From assembly GCA_025617745.1 (NCBI GenBank), contig CM046853.1, positions 9,502,974-9,566,973 on the forward strand: a DNA stretch of 64,000 nucleotides. Reading direction: 5' to 3'. The stretch is from Heliocidaris erythrogramma. Lineage: Eukaryota > Echinodermata > Echinoidea > Camarodonta > Echinometridae. The notes below the pieces were generated by a model that saw nothing but the letters and a program-made list of their open reading frames with translations, had not been told where the DNA came from and did no database searches. This document shows positions 24,301 to 34,722 of this stretch, piece by piece. Every line of letters begins with the position of its first letter. Within the stretch, counting starts at the first letter, position 1. The translations under genes were made by a program, and so were the position numbers.

Positions 24301-27300
24301 AAAGAAACATCTTGGATAGATTGTCCAGCATACCCAAGTAGAAATGATAAGACTATAATCCTACCTGAGAATGGTTCATGCACCCATTTAGTAGTTCTCT
24401 TCTCTGTGAATGTTTCTAGGGTGTACTGAAAATAAATACAAAAATAAGACGATCATCACTAGTATATGAGAATATCTAGGAAGGAATGCTTCAAATCATA
24501 AACAAAGTCTAACGTAAAAGAACTTTACATATTCTCAACCGATGTCTTTTTTGAAATTCGATTAGAATATCGTACATAAATTTGTAGAATAATGATATGG
24601 GATTCATTTCATTATTCTCTCCAATTCCTGTAATTGTCAATTTGTTACTCTTATGCAATAAAGGCTTATTAACGATGGCCTTTGAAAGGAGAAAATAGAA
24701 AATATTCTTTTCTCTTAGAAGGGCTAACTAATATAGATGAAATATGACTTTGATTGGTCATGTATAAAATGCATTTAAAGTGTACCAATACCAACAAATA
24801 TTTTGTTCTGTATGTTAGGGGTTCCATGTCTCCACAGTATATTAAAAGAATGAGCTTTAATTGTTGATTCTATAAAGAGATATTGCAAGTTGAAATACAC
24901 TCCCAATAAACATTACAGTGACTTGTGAGGACTTGTGAGACTAGTGGTCCATGCATCCGTACGCGCTCGCAGAGAATAAGAAACCCCAACTCAGAGTTGG
25001 GTTCCGTTACCGTTAATACATTTGAAGGCCAGGTAAAGTGTTTTAAGGTTCATTTTATACATTCTAGTTGTACACAAATTACTTTTTAGGTGATTGGTAC
25101 ACTTTCAATGTGTACACTTTCAAAACTCTGAAACTGCCATCTATTATGACAGGATAGCATAAAAAGTTTTAATGACCTTCAAATTGCAGGCATACTTTCA
25201 ACAACATGTGTTAAGTTACAATTTCAATGGTCTGAAACCCAATAAACACACCCTTGTATTTTGTAATACAAACGCTGTTTCATTAATCTATCCAATTATA
25301 TGAAACCAAATGTAATAGTACCGGTAACATTAAACCAAGGTTTACAAATATTCCCCATAAAATGGATGCACATGGTAATTTGCATTTATATGTTCTATAG
25401 AGTGAGAAAATTGAAGGCAAATTCATTTACTGTGTCTACAACCAACTGATGATTTAGGTTATTTTGGTTGTCATTGGTATCTACAAAATGTAACTTTTAT
25501 GAACATATACTGCATCATGCTATTGAAAGTAAACAGGACAATGAAGACTTTTTTTCAAGACTTAAATAGTTTTGATTTCCAAATTCTGATAAAATAACTA
25601 TTAAAGAGAAGGTTGAGTTCTGGGAAAGGTGAAAAATAATTTGTTAGCTTTCTCATTCCTTTTATGTCAGTTTGGAAGAACATTGTAGTAGAAATGTCCT
25701 CTGAAAAGGATTGTTCCTCAAATGGCCTCATATTGGAAATTGGGCAAGAAATGTTTGGGCCGAACATTCATGCCACGTGTGTGTGTGCAGTGCATGTGCT
25801 TTTCAGCAAGATTGGGTCAATTTCTCATAATTTTGACGATTTCAAAACCTCACAGTATACACCAATTCTTATGTAGATATGATCAACCTTTCTCAATGTA
25901 ATCACATGACAAGTACTTGGCTTTATCTTTCAGTGAGCTCAACCGTTCATACTACAAGCAAATACTGTATTCTACAGACACAGAAATGAAATATGACTTA
26001 CATGGAATGCAGCGGAATGTTTGAGGTCATTGATATGGAGGTCTTCAGCTGCCTTCTTGCCATAGCAACAATTCTCAGCCACAAACGAAATAAGAGCTTC
26101 CCTTGCTTCTTCATCTGTAAGTGCAGGTGTTCTGAAAGATAAGATATCAATCTATTTATCAATACAGATCACACTTTACCAAGTTCATCATCATTATTGT
26201 TACTAGTACTGTTTTTATTTGCACATTATTTCAAACTGGTGACTGTTTATTTTTTGAGCCTCTATTCTGTACTTGTGATGTACATGTAAAAAACTAACAA
26301 GTGGTTGTATCCTTTCTAAAATGTTGAATATTTGTTCTTGGTAGATCATAAATAAACTGAAAATCATATCTTTATATTTTTGTGGGGGTAATAAAGACTT
26401 AACCAATACATAAAAGGGCAATTCACAACTTTTCAAAATATCATACTGCTAATGTGTGCTTCTCAAGTGCATTATATGATAATCAAATTTCTGTTACTTT
26501 TTTACTTCAGGGGAGAAAATGCTGGACTTGTACGATGCAACAAACTACATGTACAAGCATAAATATATATATGATGAGAAAAATATGAAGAGAAAAGTGT
26601 TTGAGGGGATTGATAAAAAGTAGGACAACAAAATATATTTGACCAACAACATATATTAAATTTCCAGAAAATGATACATCAGTACAATTCTCTTTGCTCA
26701 CATCGAGAGTTTATGATATGGAAAACAAACTTAAGCAAACCTGGAAACATAAAATCAATAAAAAATAAAAAATAATTTGGATACTTACTGTTGAATACCT
26801 GCCCGTTCAGTGGGCTGGGTAGCCTCATCGTAAGAAGGAGGTGGGGGAGGGGGAAGGGGTGCGTCCATTTGGTTGTAACCCGCCACCTGATCCATTTTTT
26901 CCATGGGAGGGGCTGTCGCAGTAGGAGCTCCACTGGACTGAATATGAGAAGAAAAAAAAACAGGATAGGTCAAAAAAAAAAGGAATGAAATACACATTAA
27001 ATAAAATCTGGGCTGGCTTACAAAATATTCCAAAGAAATTTAATTCAATTTCTAATAAATGTCAATATAATAAGAGAATACTTTTATATCAGCAGCAAAT
27101 TTAAGGGGTACTCCTAGCCGGTGCCCCCATTTTAAAACCATAAAAGGCATACTTTCAAGGACTGGTCACATTTGTCCGATAATGACAATGATAACAAAAT
27201 ATTTCATTAAAGGGACACCCTATAGCTGCCCTACTATTAACAGACATTAGTATACTCACACGTACATACCATATAGTAGGGTTTACCTTTAATTGAAAAT

Positions 27301-30300
27301 CTTGTTATCATTATAGTTATTGGACAAATTTGACCAACCCTTAAGTACACAAAAGAAATACACAACATGCCCCTAAAATGTGTTCTTGTGCCTCTTTCAA
27401 TTTTTCACTAAAGAAGGCACCCCGAAAATTCTGATAACCTTATTTTTTGTCAATTTTTAGAGCAAATTAATACAAAGAACCAGTGATGTCTAGTTAGATA
27501 ATTCAGTATAAACCCCAAATTTCAGCTGTGATCTCATTCCAATTTATAAAATATATTTTAGTTCCCACATGAGTTCTCTCTTTGATCATGTAGCTTTGAA
27601 AATGTGTCTTTTCAGTAAAATTAAGAAGTAATATCATAGTCAACCCAGATCAAGTTGTACAATTGTGTTTCTTACAGCAGCATCAGGGTTGACCTCGACA
27701 TCATCATCTGGCATTTCTCCCTTGTAGGAGGGTTCATCAGTCTCTTGAACTCCACCAGGAGCTCCCTGACATGAGGAAAGAAAGAATGAGAGATCATTAT
27801 CATCTGGTATTTCTCCCTTGTAGGAGGGTTCATCAGTCTCTTGAACTCCACCAGGAGCTCCCTGACATGAGGAAAGAAAGAATGCGAGATCATTATCATC
27901 TGGTATTTCTCCCTTGTAGGAGGGTTCATCAGTCTCTTGAACTCCACCAGGAGCTCCCTGACATGAGGAAAGAAAGAATGAGAGATAATTATCATCTGGC
28001 ATTTCTCCCTTGTAGGAGAGTTTATCTGTTTCTTGAACTCCACCAGGAGCTCACTGATATGATCCCTGAGAGACATGTTTAAAGAAAGATTGAGAGATCA
28101 TTATTATCTGGTATTTCTCCCTTGTAGGAGAGTTTACCTGTCTCTTGAACTCCACGAGGAGCTCTCTGATATAATCCACGAGCGACGTGATGAAAACATG
28201 TACCTATGGGGGACTGTGTAGCCTATTCACTCGCCATCTCCATACATTGCACGAAGCTCGTTGAGCAAGCAGGCAGGCATCGGGCAGGCAGGCATCTTGC
28301 ATTCCTCACAGATATTTACACTGAAATTCACCGGAAATCATGAATGGAATACCAAAAGATCTCATACATGTATCTTTCTTTTATATGAGACAATATTTTA
28401 ACACATTCGTTTTAAGTTTCCTTTTTGCTACCATAACTGCACATGAGCTTCAAGGGAAAAAATATATTTAATATCTCAAAAAAAACAACAACCCCAAAAT
28501 GCAGAACCAGAACAAATTTTTAAATCTAACTCTTTCCTTTTTGCTACCAAAACTGCACATGAGCTTTAAGGGAAACATAAGTTTAATATATAAAAAAAAA
28601 GATAAGAAAACACAGAACAACCAGAACAAGTTTTTAATCTGGTGTAGAAAAAGTTACAAGCATTTGGAAATTGGTATTTCTGGAGAGAAGTAACGCTTAA
28701 TTACCAACGCTCAACTGCCCCTCCATCAGTGATGTCACAAGGAGGATTCCATTCACAGTGCAGGTCAGTCTTTGCACTGTAAGTGAATGTACTGTCTCAG
28801 ACCAAGGAGGTATTAGACCCCATTTACACCAAGCTTTTAGGCCGGCCCTTTTTTTTGTGTAAATGGAAAGGAGGCCTCGGGCCCCCAATTTTGCACCGGA
28901 TGCGACGCTGTTACGTAACAACAAACAAAACGTGCAAAGTACATCCGGAGTATCTGGCCTGCAAACATCAACTGAACTAACCTCCGACACATTGTATTAT
29001 GAATTTGATAAAGATAATAATTAATAATAATTAACAATTCTTATATAGTGCATAACACTTTGCAGAGCATGTCTCTAAGATATCAAAACAGACGACAATA
29101 TTCCTAAACTAACACCTTCTTAAAGTATCCTTTTTTGAATTTCCTGATGCTGGTAAGAGTTTTCTTATTTTACAGCAACCACCGACGACACGGAGTCGGA
29201 GAGTATAAAAAGACAACAAAGAAAGAAAAAAATGTTTTATTTACATGTAGGGCGACACGTGCGGTGAGTTTGGGAGAGGAGGCCTTAAAATGCCGGCCCA
29301 ATATTCGGTGTAAACGCAAAAAATTGCGGGCCTCGAGCCGGCCTAAATTGGAGGCCCGAGGCCGGCCTTTTGGTGTATATCGGGTTTAGTTTGCCTAGTA
29401 ACTCCTTGCTCAAACTACACATTATACATGTACAATGCTTGAGTTTATAGTCTAAAGCTTAATTGCAGTGATAGAGTACATGTCAATATATTCTTTAAAT
29501 ACGTATTTATGCCTTTATCCTATTTTCTTTCATATCATTCACTGAACTTTGAATAATGATGTCATAAATGCACGTTCTTTGTATTTATCTTGCGATTTTT
29601 GTTCGAAGTGGAAGTTCACAATGAAACAAACAAATTTACATGGCCCTTATCCGCAGAAAAAAAAGAATAACAGGACATTAAAAAAAAAAACATAACCCTC
29701 AATAGGGTCAAAGTTCCATCTTGAAACAAACACATGTTGGATTTATTAATGAGACTTATCTTATTCCAGTACTACAGATAAAAACATGAGATAATTGATA
29801 ACCTGTTTTACAAGTACAGTATGTCCCAGAAAAAAATTACTATCAGTATTTGGGTATCGATTATGAAAGAAACATCTTTGCAATATGAAAAGTCACACTG
29901 GATTATATAAACTATATCTATTTCTCTACCAGACAATTAGACCCCGTCTGATTTGATCCAATAATCATGAAGAAATAAGGATTTCTGTAAAGCATGTCAC
30001 GGGTCCCTTTCTTCCATCTTTAGTCACTTGGATGTTATTGCCATCCACATGACCTGAAGTATTTTGTTCACAACGGACATGTTTACTAACATATTCAAAT
30101 TCCTCGCATATACCATAAAAAGAGCACGACAATTTAGTTTATAAAACAGGTTCATAATTTGTTGATTCATCCACTTTCAATTTCAATATAATAAATGCCA
30201 ACCATTCCCATTTTAGAGGAATGATGCCTATCTTTCACCTTCAAACTATAAATGCAAAGAGCCCTAGATTCCTCTCTTTTCATGAGAATAAAGCACACGA

Positions 30301-33300
30301 TATACACTGTATTTCTAATTTTGCCTCGCAAGATTCTTATTTTTCCCTATGGAAGGTTGACAGGTATGTAACATGTTAGACTCTGAAAACTGCTTATCTT
30401 TTTACATTTATGATTTGTTCGTTTTGCAAAAAATCTCCAAATGCCCTTTAAAAATAACATGGAAGAACAATGATAATTATGATGATAAATGAAGCATTGC
30501 CATAACAATTATAGCAGATAAAAACAAAACAGTAAGTTTCTTTTCAAACCATTTTAAAGGAGTGTGGATTTGTTAATAATGCTTTGTGCGTCTCCCTTTT
30601 GGAAAATCTTGGATGGAAGGGACTTATGACATACATGTACGTTACAACAATCCCTATATCTTTTTGACTACTGAAGCATATCGGACGGGGTTTTCGCCCT
30701 GATACAGATATTTAGTTATAGTACCACAATCCCAAAACATTTTCTGATTAATTCACACAAGTTTGAAAGCTATTGATGCTGATATTGTAATATTTCTTTG
30801 GACATACTGTACATGCATGAGGAAGTTTTAGGTCCCTCAGGAAGTTATACATGTAATATAGTGAACCTTGCCCTTCCTTCAGATCAACAAACTTTTCATT
30901 CAATATCAGTAATATAAAGAAGACCTAAGTGGTCTATAAATTTACCTATCAAGAACATGTACTAATTTCATTCTTGACTTTGTCCCTGGTCTCATATGAC
31001 ATAAAATAAGCATTACAGGTCGGCCTATATACAGCACATTTTCAACATCTTGTTAAGTTTTCTCATACTGTTGTGCTTTATGAAATAATCTGTTTCAAAA
31101 CATTAAACAATAATATTAAACAAAAACATTAAGCAAAACTGTTGGATAGTCAAATTTTCCATTGGTCTGGTTCATTTCCTAGGTTAGCCATTATGAAACA
31201 TGCTTGTGAAATGAATTTCATTCAGTACGGTATCATTTCCAACATATACTAATAGTTGGAATGAACATACTAATGGTTGGCATGAGCTTATGAGTAGCAG
31301 TTTTTTATTATATGGTAAGAAGAGTAAAACAAGTAAAGTACATGTATGTACAATATATGGTAACACACATTTGCCTAGATACAAAGAGACACATGCAACC
31401 AGTCATACATAGTCAATCATAGCTACAATACTATAAGAAATGGAAAGATGAGAAAAGAAGAGGTGGAAACAAAAAAAGAGCTGCAGACATATTTTCTTAT
31501 TACTTATTTATTGAGTTTGAGGAGAAAGGCACTGTAACTAACAAAGAGTTTTATCAAAATGGGATAAGATTTAAGGTGCGTCCCAAGTTTCTTCAAGCTC
31601 GAGATTCTCAAGATAAAACGAGAGCAGGAAAAACAAAGAAATACATAAGAATAGAAAGAAGGATAGAAAACGGAGAAAACAAAGAAATTCATAGGGACAA
31701 AAAAGAGAGAAAGGAAAAACAAAGAAATACACAAGAAACAAATCAATGCATAAGAAGTAAAGAAATACAAAGAAAGCAGATAAAGGAGAAGGAAAAACAA
31801 AGAAATACATAAGAAAATATAAAAAACCTGAGTTGACTTGGGTTTGTAAGCTCGAGATTAAACCCACTAAATGGTCAGCTATTTGTGTCTTCATTACAAA
31901 CTAGCTCGAGCTAGCTCTGATATTCGGGTTAGTTTTTAAGTCCATGGATCAGAATTAGCGGGCTATTTTGGAAACTCGGGCTGATGAGGACGGGCCTAGA
32001 GAGATGGCTTTGGTGTAACTATCACCATGCGCATTCCAATGTTGCATGGCATTATAAAGGAATGTTGTACAATGGCAGGGTGCCTCTGGAGTTTGTCAAA
32101 TTAACTCTAACAGTGTTGTAAGGAAGTACAATGGAGCTTTAAGTGAACATACCATAAAATATGGGAAGAAATCATAATAATGGATTTATATAGCGCCTAT
32201 TACATCTACGATGTCTCTAAGCGCTTCACAGACATATTATTACCGCGGTCATTGGATTCATGGCTTGCCCGCACACAATGTATGCACCTTCTCCACTCCC
32301 TGGGGAGCATTCTGGCCATGCACCTCTGAAGACGCTCACAATGCTGATAATAATAATAATAATAATAACGTACATTTATATAGCGCAATAACTATACACA
32401 TATACTCTACTGCGCTTATCATAAAGGACCAATTGCTTAATAATCAATTGTTACATAGTAGTTCATTACACAAGTGATATACACTAAAAGGAAACTACTG
32501 AAAAGCTTATACAAACAAGTGGGTTTTTAACTTAGTCTTAAAAGAGCGCACTGACTGGGAATTCCTAATGTTAAAAGGAAGATTATTCCAAATCTGCGCA
32601 AGAAAAAGCTCGATCTCCCATTGTCACCTTAGTCCTGTAATTTGGCATTTTTAGAAGCAATGTGTTATTTGTACTCCTGAGATTATATGAATGTGGATTT
32701 GATCTTAAAGTAAGTAATTCAGAAATGTAATTTGGAGATTGACCATTTAAGGCTTTAAACACAATCAAGAGAATTTTAAAAGCAATACGCTGCCTCACTG
32801 GCAACCAATGAAGTGTTTTTAAAAGAGGAGTAATGTGGCAAACTAGTCAAACCACAATTATTTTCCCATCCTACCAGGTACCCAATAAACACCTGGGTGG
32901 AGAGAAGCAATTTAGATAAAATGCCTTGCTTAAGGTCTGGGCGTTGTGGCATGCGCCTGTAATCCAGCTAACAGTGGAAGTTATAAACCGATTCAGAGGA
33001 CCCAGGTCCGAGATGGAGTCACTTCTTTCAGATGATGACGTTAAAGGTCGGTCCCCAGACTTAAATAATCATATCTGATTGATACAAATCTGTAAAAAAC
33101 CAATTACACAAATTGAGATCTAACCCACAAGCTCTGCATCTCTAATCAAGTTTTTAAGCCACTCGACTACGACACCTCTATACATACATATTTAAATACA
33201 AAGATGGGATTGTCGAAAGAGGTTTCAGAGGCGCAGTTTATATTTAAGGAACAATTGGTCACCAGACGTAATATAATTAGACTTGCAGATACATGTCATT

Positions 33301-34709
33301 TTATTAGAAAAATGTAGCAAGAACATCAAATACCAGTGTTAATACCCATGTGAAGAAAGTATTATAAATTCAGCCCCAAATATTCCTATCCAAAATGGGA
33401 AAAATAGTATATCTACAAATGAAATAGCATGATGGGGAAACTGACTCATATAAATGTAATATCTTTAACATCAAGTACATAATTAAATCATCAAAATAAT
33501 AGTTTCCATCGATCTACCAGTACTTTTAATAAAGGATTGGGCCTTTGCAATCTATGTAAGTCTGACAAGAATTTTGGTTTGACAAAGTATTACTATAAAT
33601 AACCAGTGCAATAAGTAACGTTGAACAAAATTATGGTTAGACACATTGCTTGAAATCAATGTATCCTTTTCTGATTTGTGTAGGGTGTATAAAAAAGGAC
33701 TAATTTTTTCAACAAGGAAAAGGGGAGTTGAACTCCGGAGTTCACGTTTTTTTTATTCCAGCACAAAATGCCAGATGGGGTCCATTTCAGTGCAAGTTTA
33801 ACAATTAAAATGCACTATTGAAGCTGATAACTTCAATTACTAGATTTTCTCTGATTTTTCCTCATTTCAAGTTTCAACAATTTTGTCCATCCATGACAGT
33901 GAATATTTTATGGATTATAATCTTAGTAGGCAGCCATGGCAACCAAATTTTATCAAATTTTAACTCCACATAAAAAAGATCTCTTCAATTACATAATTAT
34001 TTTCTACAGGCTTTCAAACATATGTCAAATGTGCATCCGTGATTAACTGATAAGGCTCTATAATCAAATAAATCAAAAAAGGAAGTGAGCAGAAAGAAGG
34101 AAGTGTACAGGGATGTGAAATCAGGAATCAATTTCACTTGGCGGCAAATAAAGCTACATGTAACAATAGATAAGAAGAGTCAGTACCACAAAAACAGGGT
34201 GAACAAGAAAATCAAGTGCATAGGAACAAAAATTGGGTAAGAGATTAAGATTTTTTTATCCATTTTTAATGTTGGTTTTTTTTTCCTTTTGCTTTTGTTA
34301 TGAATCACTGAAACAAAACTGGTCTGCTTTCTCAGTGGGTAAAAAATGATGTTAAAAATAGCTTTTCCAATTCTTTTTCCGAATCATGTTCTTTTACTAT
34401 GCAAAAAAAATTGTGGATTTCTTTCATTCACATAATGAAAAATGGAATAGAGAAAAGAAGAGCTGAATTTACCTGAGGAGGTCCAGGAGGAGGATAACCA
34501 CCAGCGGCTTGTTGTGGAGGGGGGTAACCACCTGCTGCTTGCTGCTGAGGAGGGGGGTAACCCTGTGCTGGTGGATACCCTGGTTGCTGGGGTTGTTGGT
34601 ACCCAGGCTGAGCGGGAGGGTATCCTTGTTGAGGGGGAGGATAGCCAGGCTGTTGGGGTGGGTATCCCCCTTGCTGAGGGGGTGGATATCCTTGGGCTTG
34701 GTTGTACAT
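18194..34709 (-). CDS. SSUH2: SSUH2-like protein (ssu-2 homolog), 474 aa, 12 coding exons
   Basis: Coding exons, in transcript order: 34709-34473, 27765-27676, 26937-26789, 26131-26002, 24425-24365, 23753-23629, 23061-22999, 22455-22334, 20689-20597, 19573-19471, 19007-18903, 18340-18194. All introns are GT-AG and all phases join. The product has a GYPPPQQ-type region (residues 1-79), a PPSY motif (about 144-147), an alpha/beta-looking stretch TDEEAREALISFVAENCCYG, six CxxCxGxG-like motifs (266-357) and a conserved-looking C-terminal domain ending CCCGCTIL. DnaJ-type zinc fingers of this kind mark the SSUH2 family; human SSUH2 has been linked to dentin dysplasia. Its biochemical role is unsettled, and binding to unfolded protein is only an analogy to DnaJ. 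The exon at 34722 begins with 13 nt of 5' UTR after an acceptor, so at least one non-coding first exon lies upstream and was not found. Confidence 0.93.
19806..20285. mobile_element. ~480-bp MITE in SSUH2 intron
   Basis: The left end AAGGGCAATCCAACCTT is matched by the reversed right end AAGGGAAATCAAACCTT, with TTAA-containing flanks on both sides. It has no coding capacity and resembles two other elements here (36501-37146, 39444-40032). Confidence 0.65.
20597..20689 (-). CDS. SSUH2: SSUH2 exon with the last two CxxCxGxG motifs
   Basis: Phase-2 acceptor and a donor that splits the Trp codon (TG|G). It encodes CFTCHGHGQITCCTCSGRG followed by a hydrophobic strand KCFIQLTVNW that leads into the C-terminal domain. 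Confidence 0.9.
20752..21669. mobile_element. 918-bp non-autonomous DNA transposon, 8-bp target duplication
   Basis: A direct TTAACATA occurs at 20744-20751 and 21670-21677. The inverted ends share GCCTGAGTC and ATCGA, followed by inverted stretches around ATTCGATCGAA and CCGGT. An 8-bp duplication suggests a hAT-type transposase, though none is encoded. It lies in an SSUH2 intron. Confidence 0.8.
21780..21985. repeat. dispersed repeat inverted relative to 33870-34070
   Basis: Words such as ACCATGGTTGCCAATTAAAA and ATCATAATCCATAAATATT recur in reverse complement at 33870-34070, both inside SSUH2 introns. Non-coding and of unknown family. Confidence 0.55.
22334..23061 (-). CDS. SSUH2: SSUH2 zinc-finger exons (four CxxCxGxG motifs)
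   Basis: Exon 23061-22999 encodes CHDCHAMG and CHTCLGRG; exon 22455-22334 encodes CHSCHGHG and, after a charged linker (HYDHNEKRHISRWET), CSFCHGMG. The spacing is that of a DnaJ cysteine-rich domain, in which pairs of CxxC motifs bind zinc. All cysteines needed for pairing are present. The next exon (20689-20597) supplies CFTCHGHG and CCTCSGRG, giving six motifs where DnaJ has four. Confidence 0.9.
22555..22728. mobile_element. 174-bp Tc1/mariner-type (pogo/Tigger-like) MITE
   Basis: TA dinucleotides flank inverted ends CAGTCAAACCTG and CAGTGAAACCTGTCTATAAAG (reversed). The internal word TATAAAGACC is repeated. TA duplication with CAGTnnAACC ends is typical of pogo/Tigger-type elements. Confidence 0.75.
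23848..24240 (+). repeat. 390-bp polypurine microsatellite (GAA/GGA)n in SSUH2 intron
   Basis: It is almost pure purine on the plus strand (GAAGAAGGA variants), so pyrimidine-only on the SSUH2 transcript strand. It is long and mirror-symmetric enough for triplex DNA. The long poly-Lys, poly-Glu and poly-Ser frames on both strands are artefacts of the repeat. It lies just upstream of the acceptor of exon 23753-23629 on the transcript. Confidence 0.95.
27158..27346. mobile_element. ~190-bp MITE in SSUH2 intron
   Basis: Arms of about 65 bp are inverted around a short centre (left includes TTTGTCCGATAATGACAATG; right reversed includes TTTGTCCAATAACTATAATG). Non-coding. Confidence 0.7.
27676..28180 (-). 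repeat. 96-bp tandem array built on an SSUH2 exon and its acceptor
   Basis: The authentic 90-bp exon (27765-27676, GAPGGVQETDEPSYKGEMP and onward) sits at the downstream end of about five tandem units. Exon-start positions in successive units are 27765, 27861, 27957, 28053 and about 28155. Each of units 1-3 repeats the same pyrimidine tract and CAG acceptor in phase 0, and only unit 1 keeps the donor. The 96-bp period is 32 codons and stays open through units 1-3; unit 4 opens with an in-frame TGA. Using an upstream acceptor would therefore add 32 or 64 residues without a frameshift. Confidence 0.85.
28817..29385. mobile_element. 569-bp non-autonomous inverted-repeat element
   Basis: Direct TTAG at 28813-28816 and 29386-29389 flanks inverted ends ACCCCATTTACACCAAGC and ACCCGATATACACCAAAAGG, followed by GC-rich inverted blocks (GGCCGGCC, GAGGCC). 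The core is AT-rich. The TTAG flank and a TTTACAC-like end link it to the elements at 738 and 2252. It lies in an SSUH2 intron. Confidence 0.75.
29386..31500. other. SSUH2 first coding intron, unannotated part
   Basis: AT-rich intron sequence with no recognised exon, RNA gene or bounded repeat. Confidence 0.4.
31575..31980. repeat. purine-rich tandem tract with CTCGAG-containing flanks
   Basis: The core (31620-31830) repeats AACAAAGAAATACATAAGAA, the reverse complement of the T-rich cores of the elements at 738 and 2252. Flanks hold AAGCTCGAGATT on each side, but clean inverted ends were not found. Confidence 0.5.
32345..32840 (-). mobile_element. 5'-truncated CR1/Rex1-like LINE, C-terminal end only
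   Basis: The minus-strand frame reads LPVRQRIAFKILLIVFKALN, then SPNYISELL, and after a stop WNNLPFNIRNSQSVRSFKTK, a typical ORF2 C-terminus of CR1/Rex1-type LINEs. The 3' end is GCGCTATATAAATGTACG followed by (TTA)n. The reverse transcriptase and endonuclease are missing, so this is a dead copy. Its tail matches that of the SINEs around it. Confidence 0.7.
32935..33060 (+). mobile_element. 7SL RNA-headed SINE
   Basis: The first 33 nt (GGGCGTTGTGGCATGCGCC then TGTAATCCAG) differ at only two positions from the 5' end of the 7SL RNA at 53663-53368. The following body (CTTCTTTCAGATGATGACGT then TAAAGG) resembles the post-tRNA body of tRNA SINEs in marine invertebrates, including the one at 50851. 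It looks like a 7SL head joined to a SINE body. The ends TTAAGGTCTGGG and CCCCAGACTTAA are inverted relative to each other. Confidence 0.65.
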
Positions 34710-34722
34710 CTTGTTGTTTCCT
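34473..34722 (-). CDS. SSUH2: SSUH2 first coding exon: GYPPPQQ-repeat N-terminus
   Basis: The acceptor GTCTAATTGCAG precedes 13 untranslated nt and the ATG at 34709. The 79 residues start MYNQAQGYPPPQQGG and hold about eight GYPP/GYQQ units rich in Pro, Gln, Gly and Tyr, with no other amino-acid types of note. Such tails occur on annexins, rhodopsins and PLSCR-type proteins and tend to be disordered. The donor after GPPQ is in phase 0. An in-frame ATG 12 codons upstream would lie in the intron if this acceptor is used. Confidence 0.85.

Larger units (their letters stand above)
32176..33185 (-). mobile_element. tRNA-headed SINE, interrupted by a LINE tail and a 7SL-headed SINE
   Basis: On the minus strand a tRNA-like head (GGTGTCGTAGTCGAGTGGCT, degenerate box B) begins near 33180. 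The 3' tail GGCGCTATATAAATCC(ATT)n ends at 32176. Between them lie two other retroelements, described separately. The SINE would be transcribed by RNA polymerase III and moved by a LINE. Confidence 0.55.

Noticed and set aside
23811-24383. Long Ser/Pro-, Leu-, Lys- and Glu-rich frames on both strands
   Set aside because: All are frames of one GAA/GGA microsatellite inside an SSUH2 intron.
27771-28082. Frames of 103 and 134 codons over the SSUH2 exon array
   Set aside because: They are shadow frames of the 96-bp repeat; the frame that joins in phase to neighbouring exons is GAPGGVQETDEPSYKGE.
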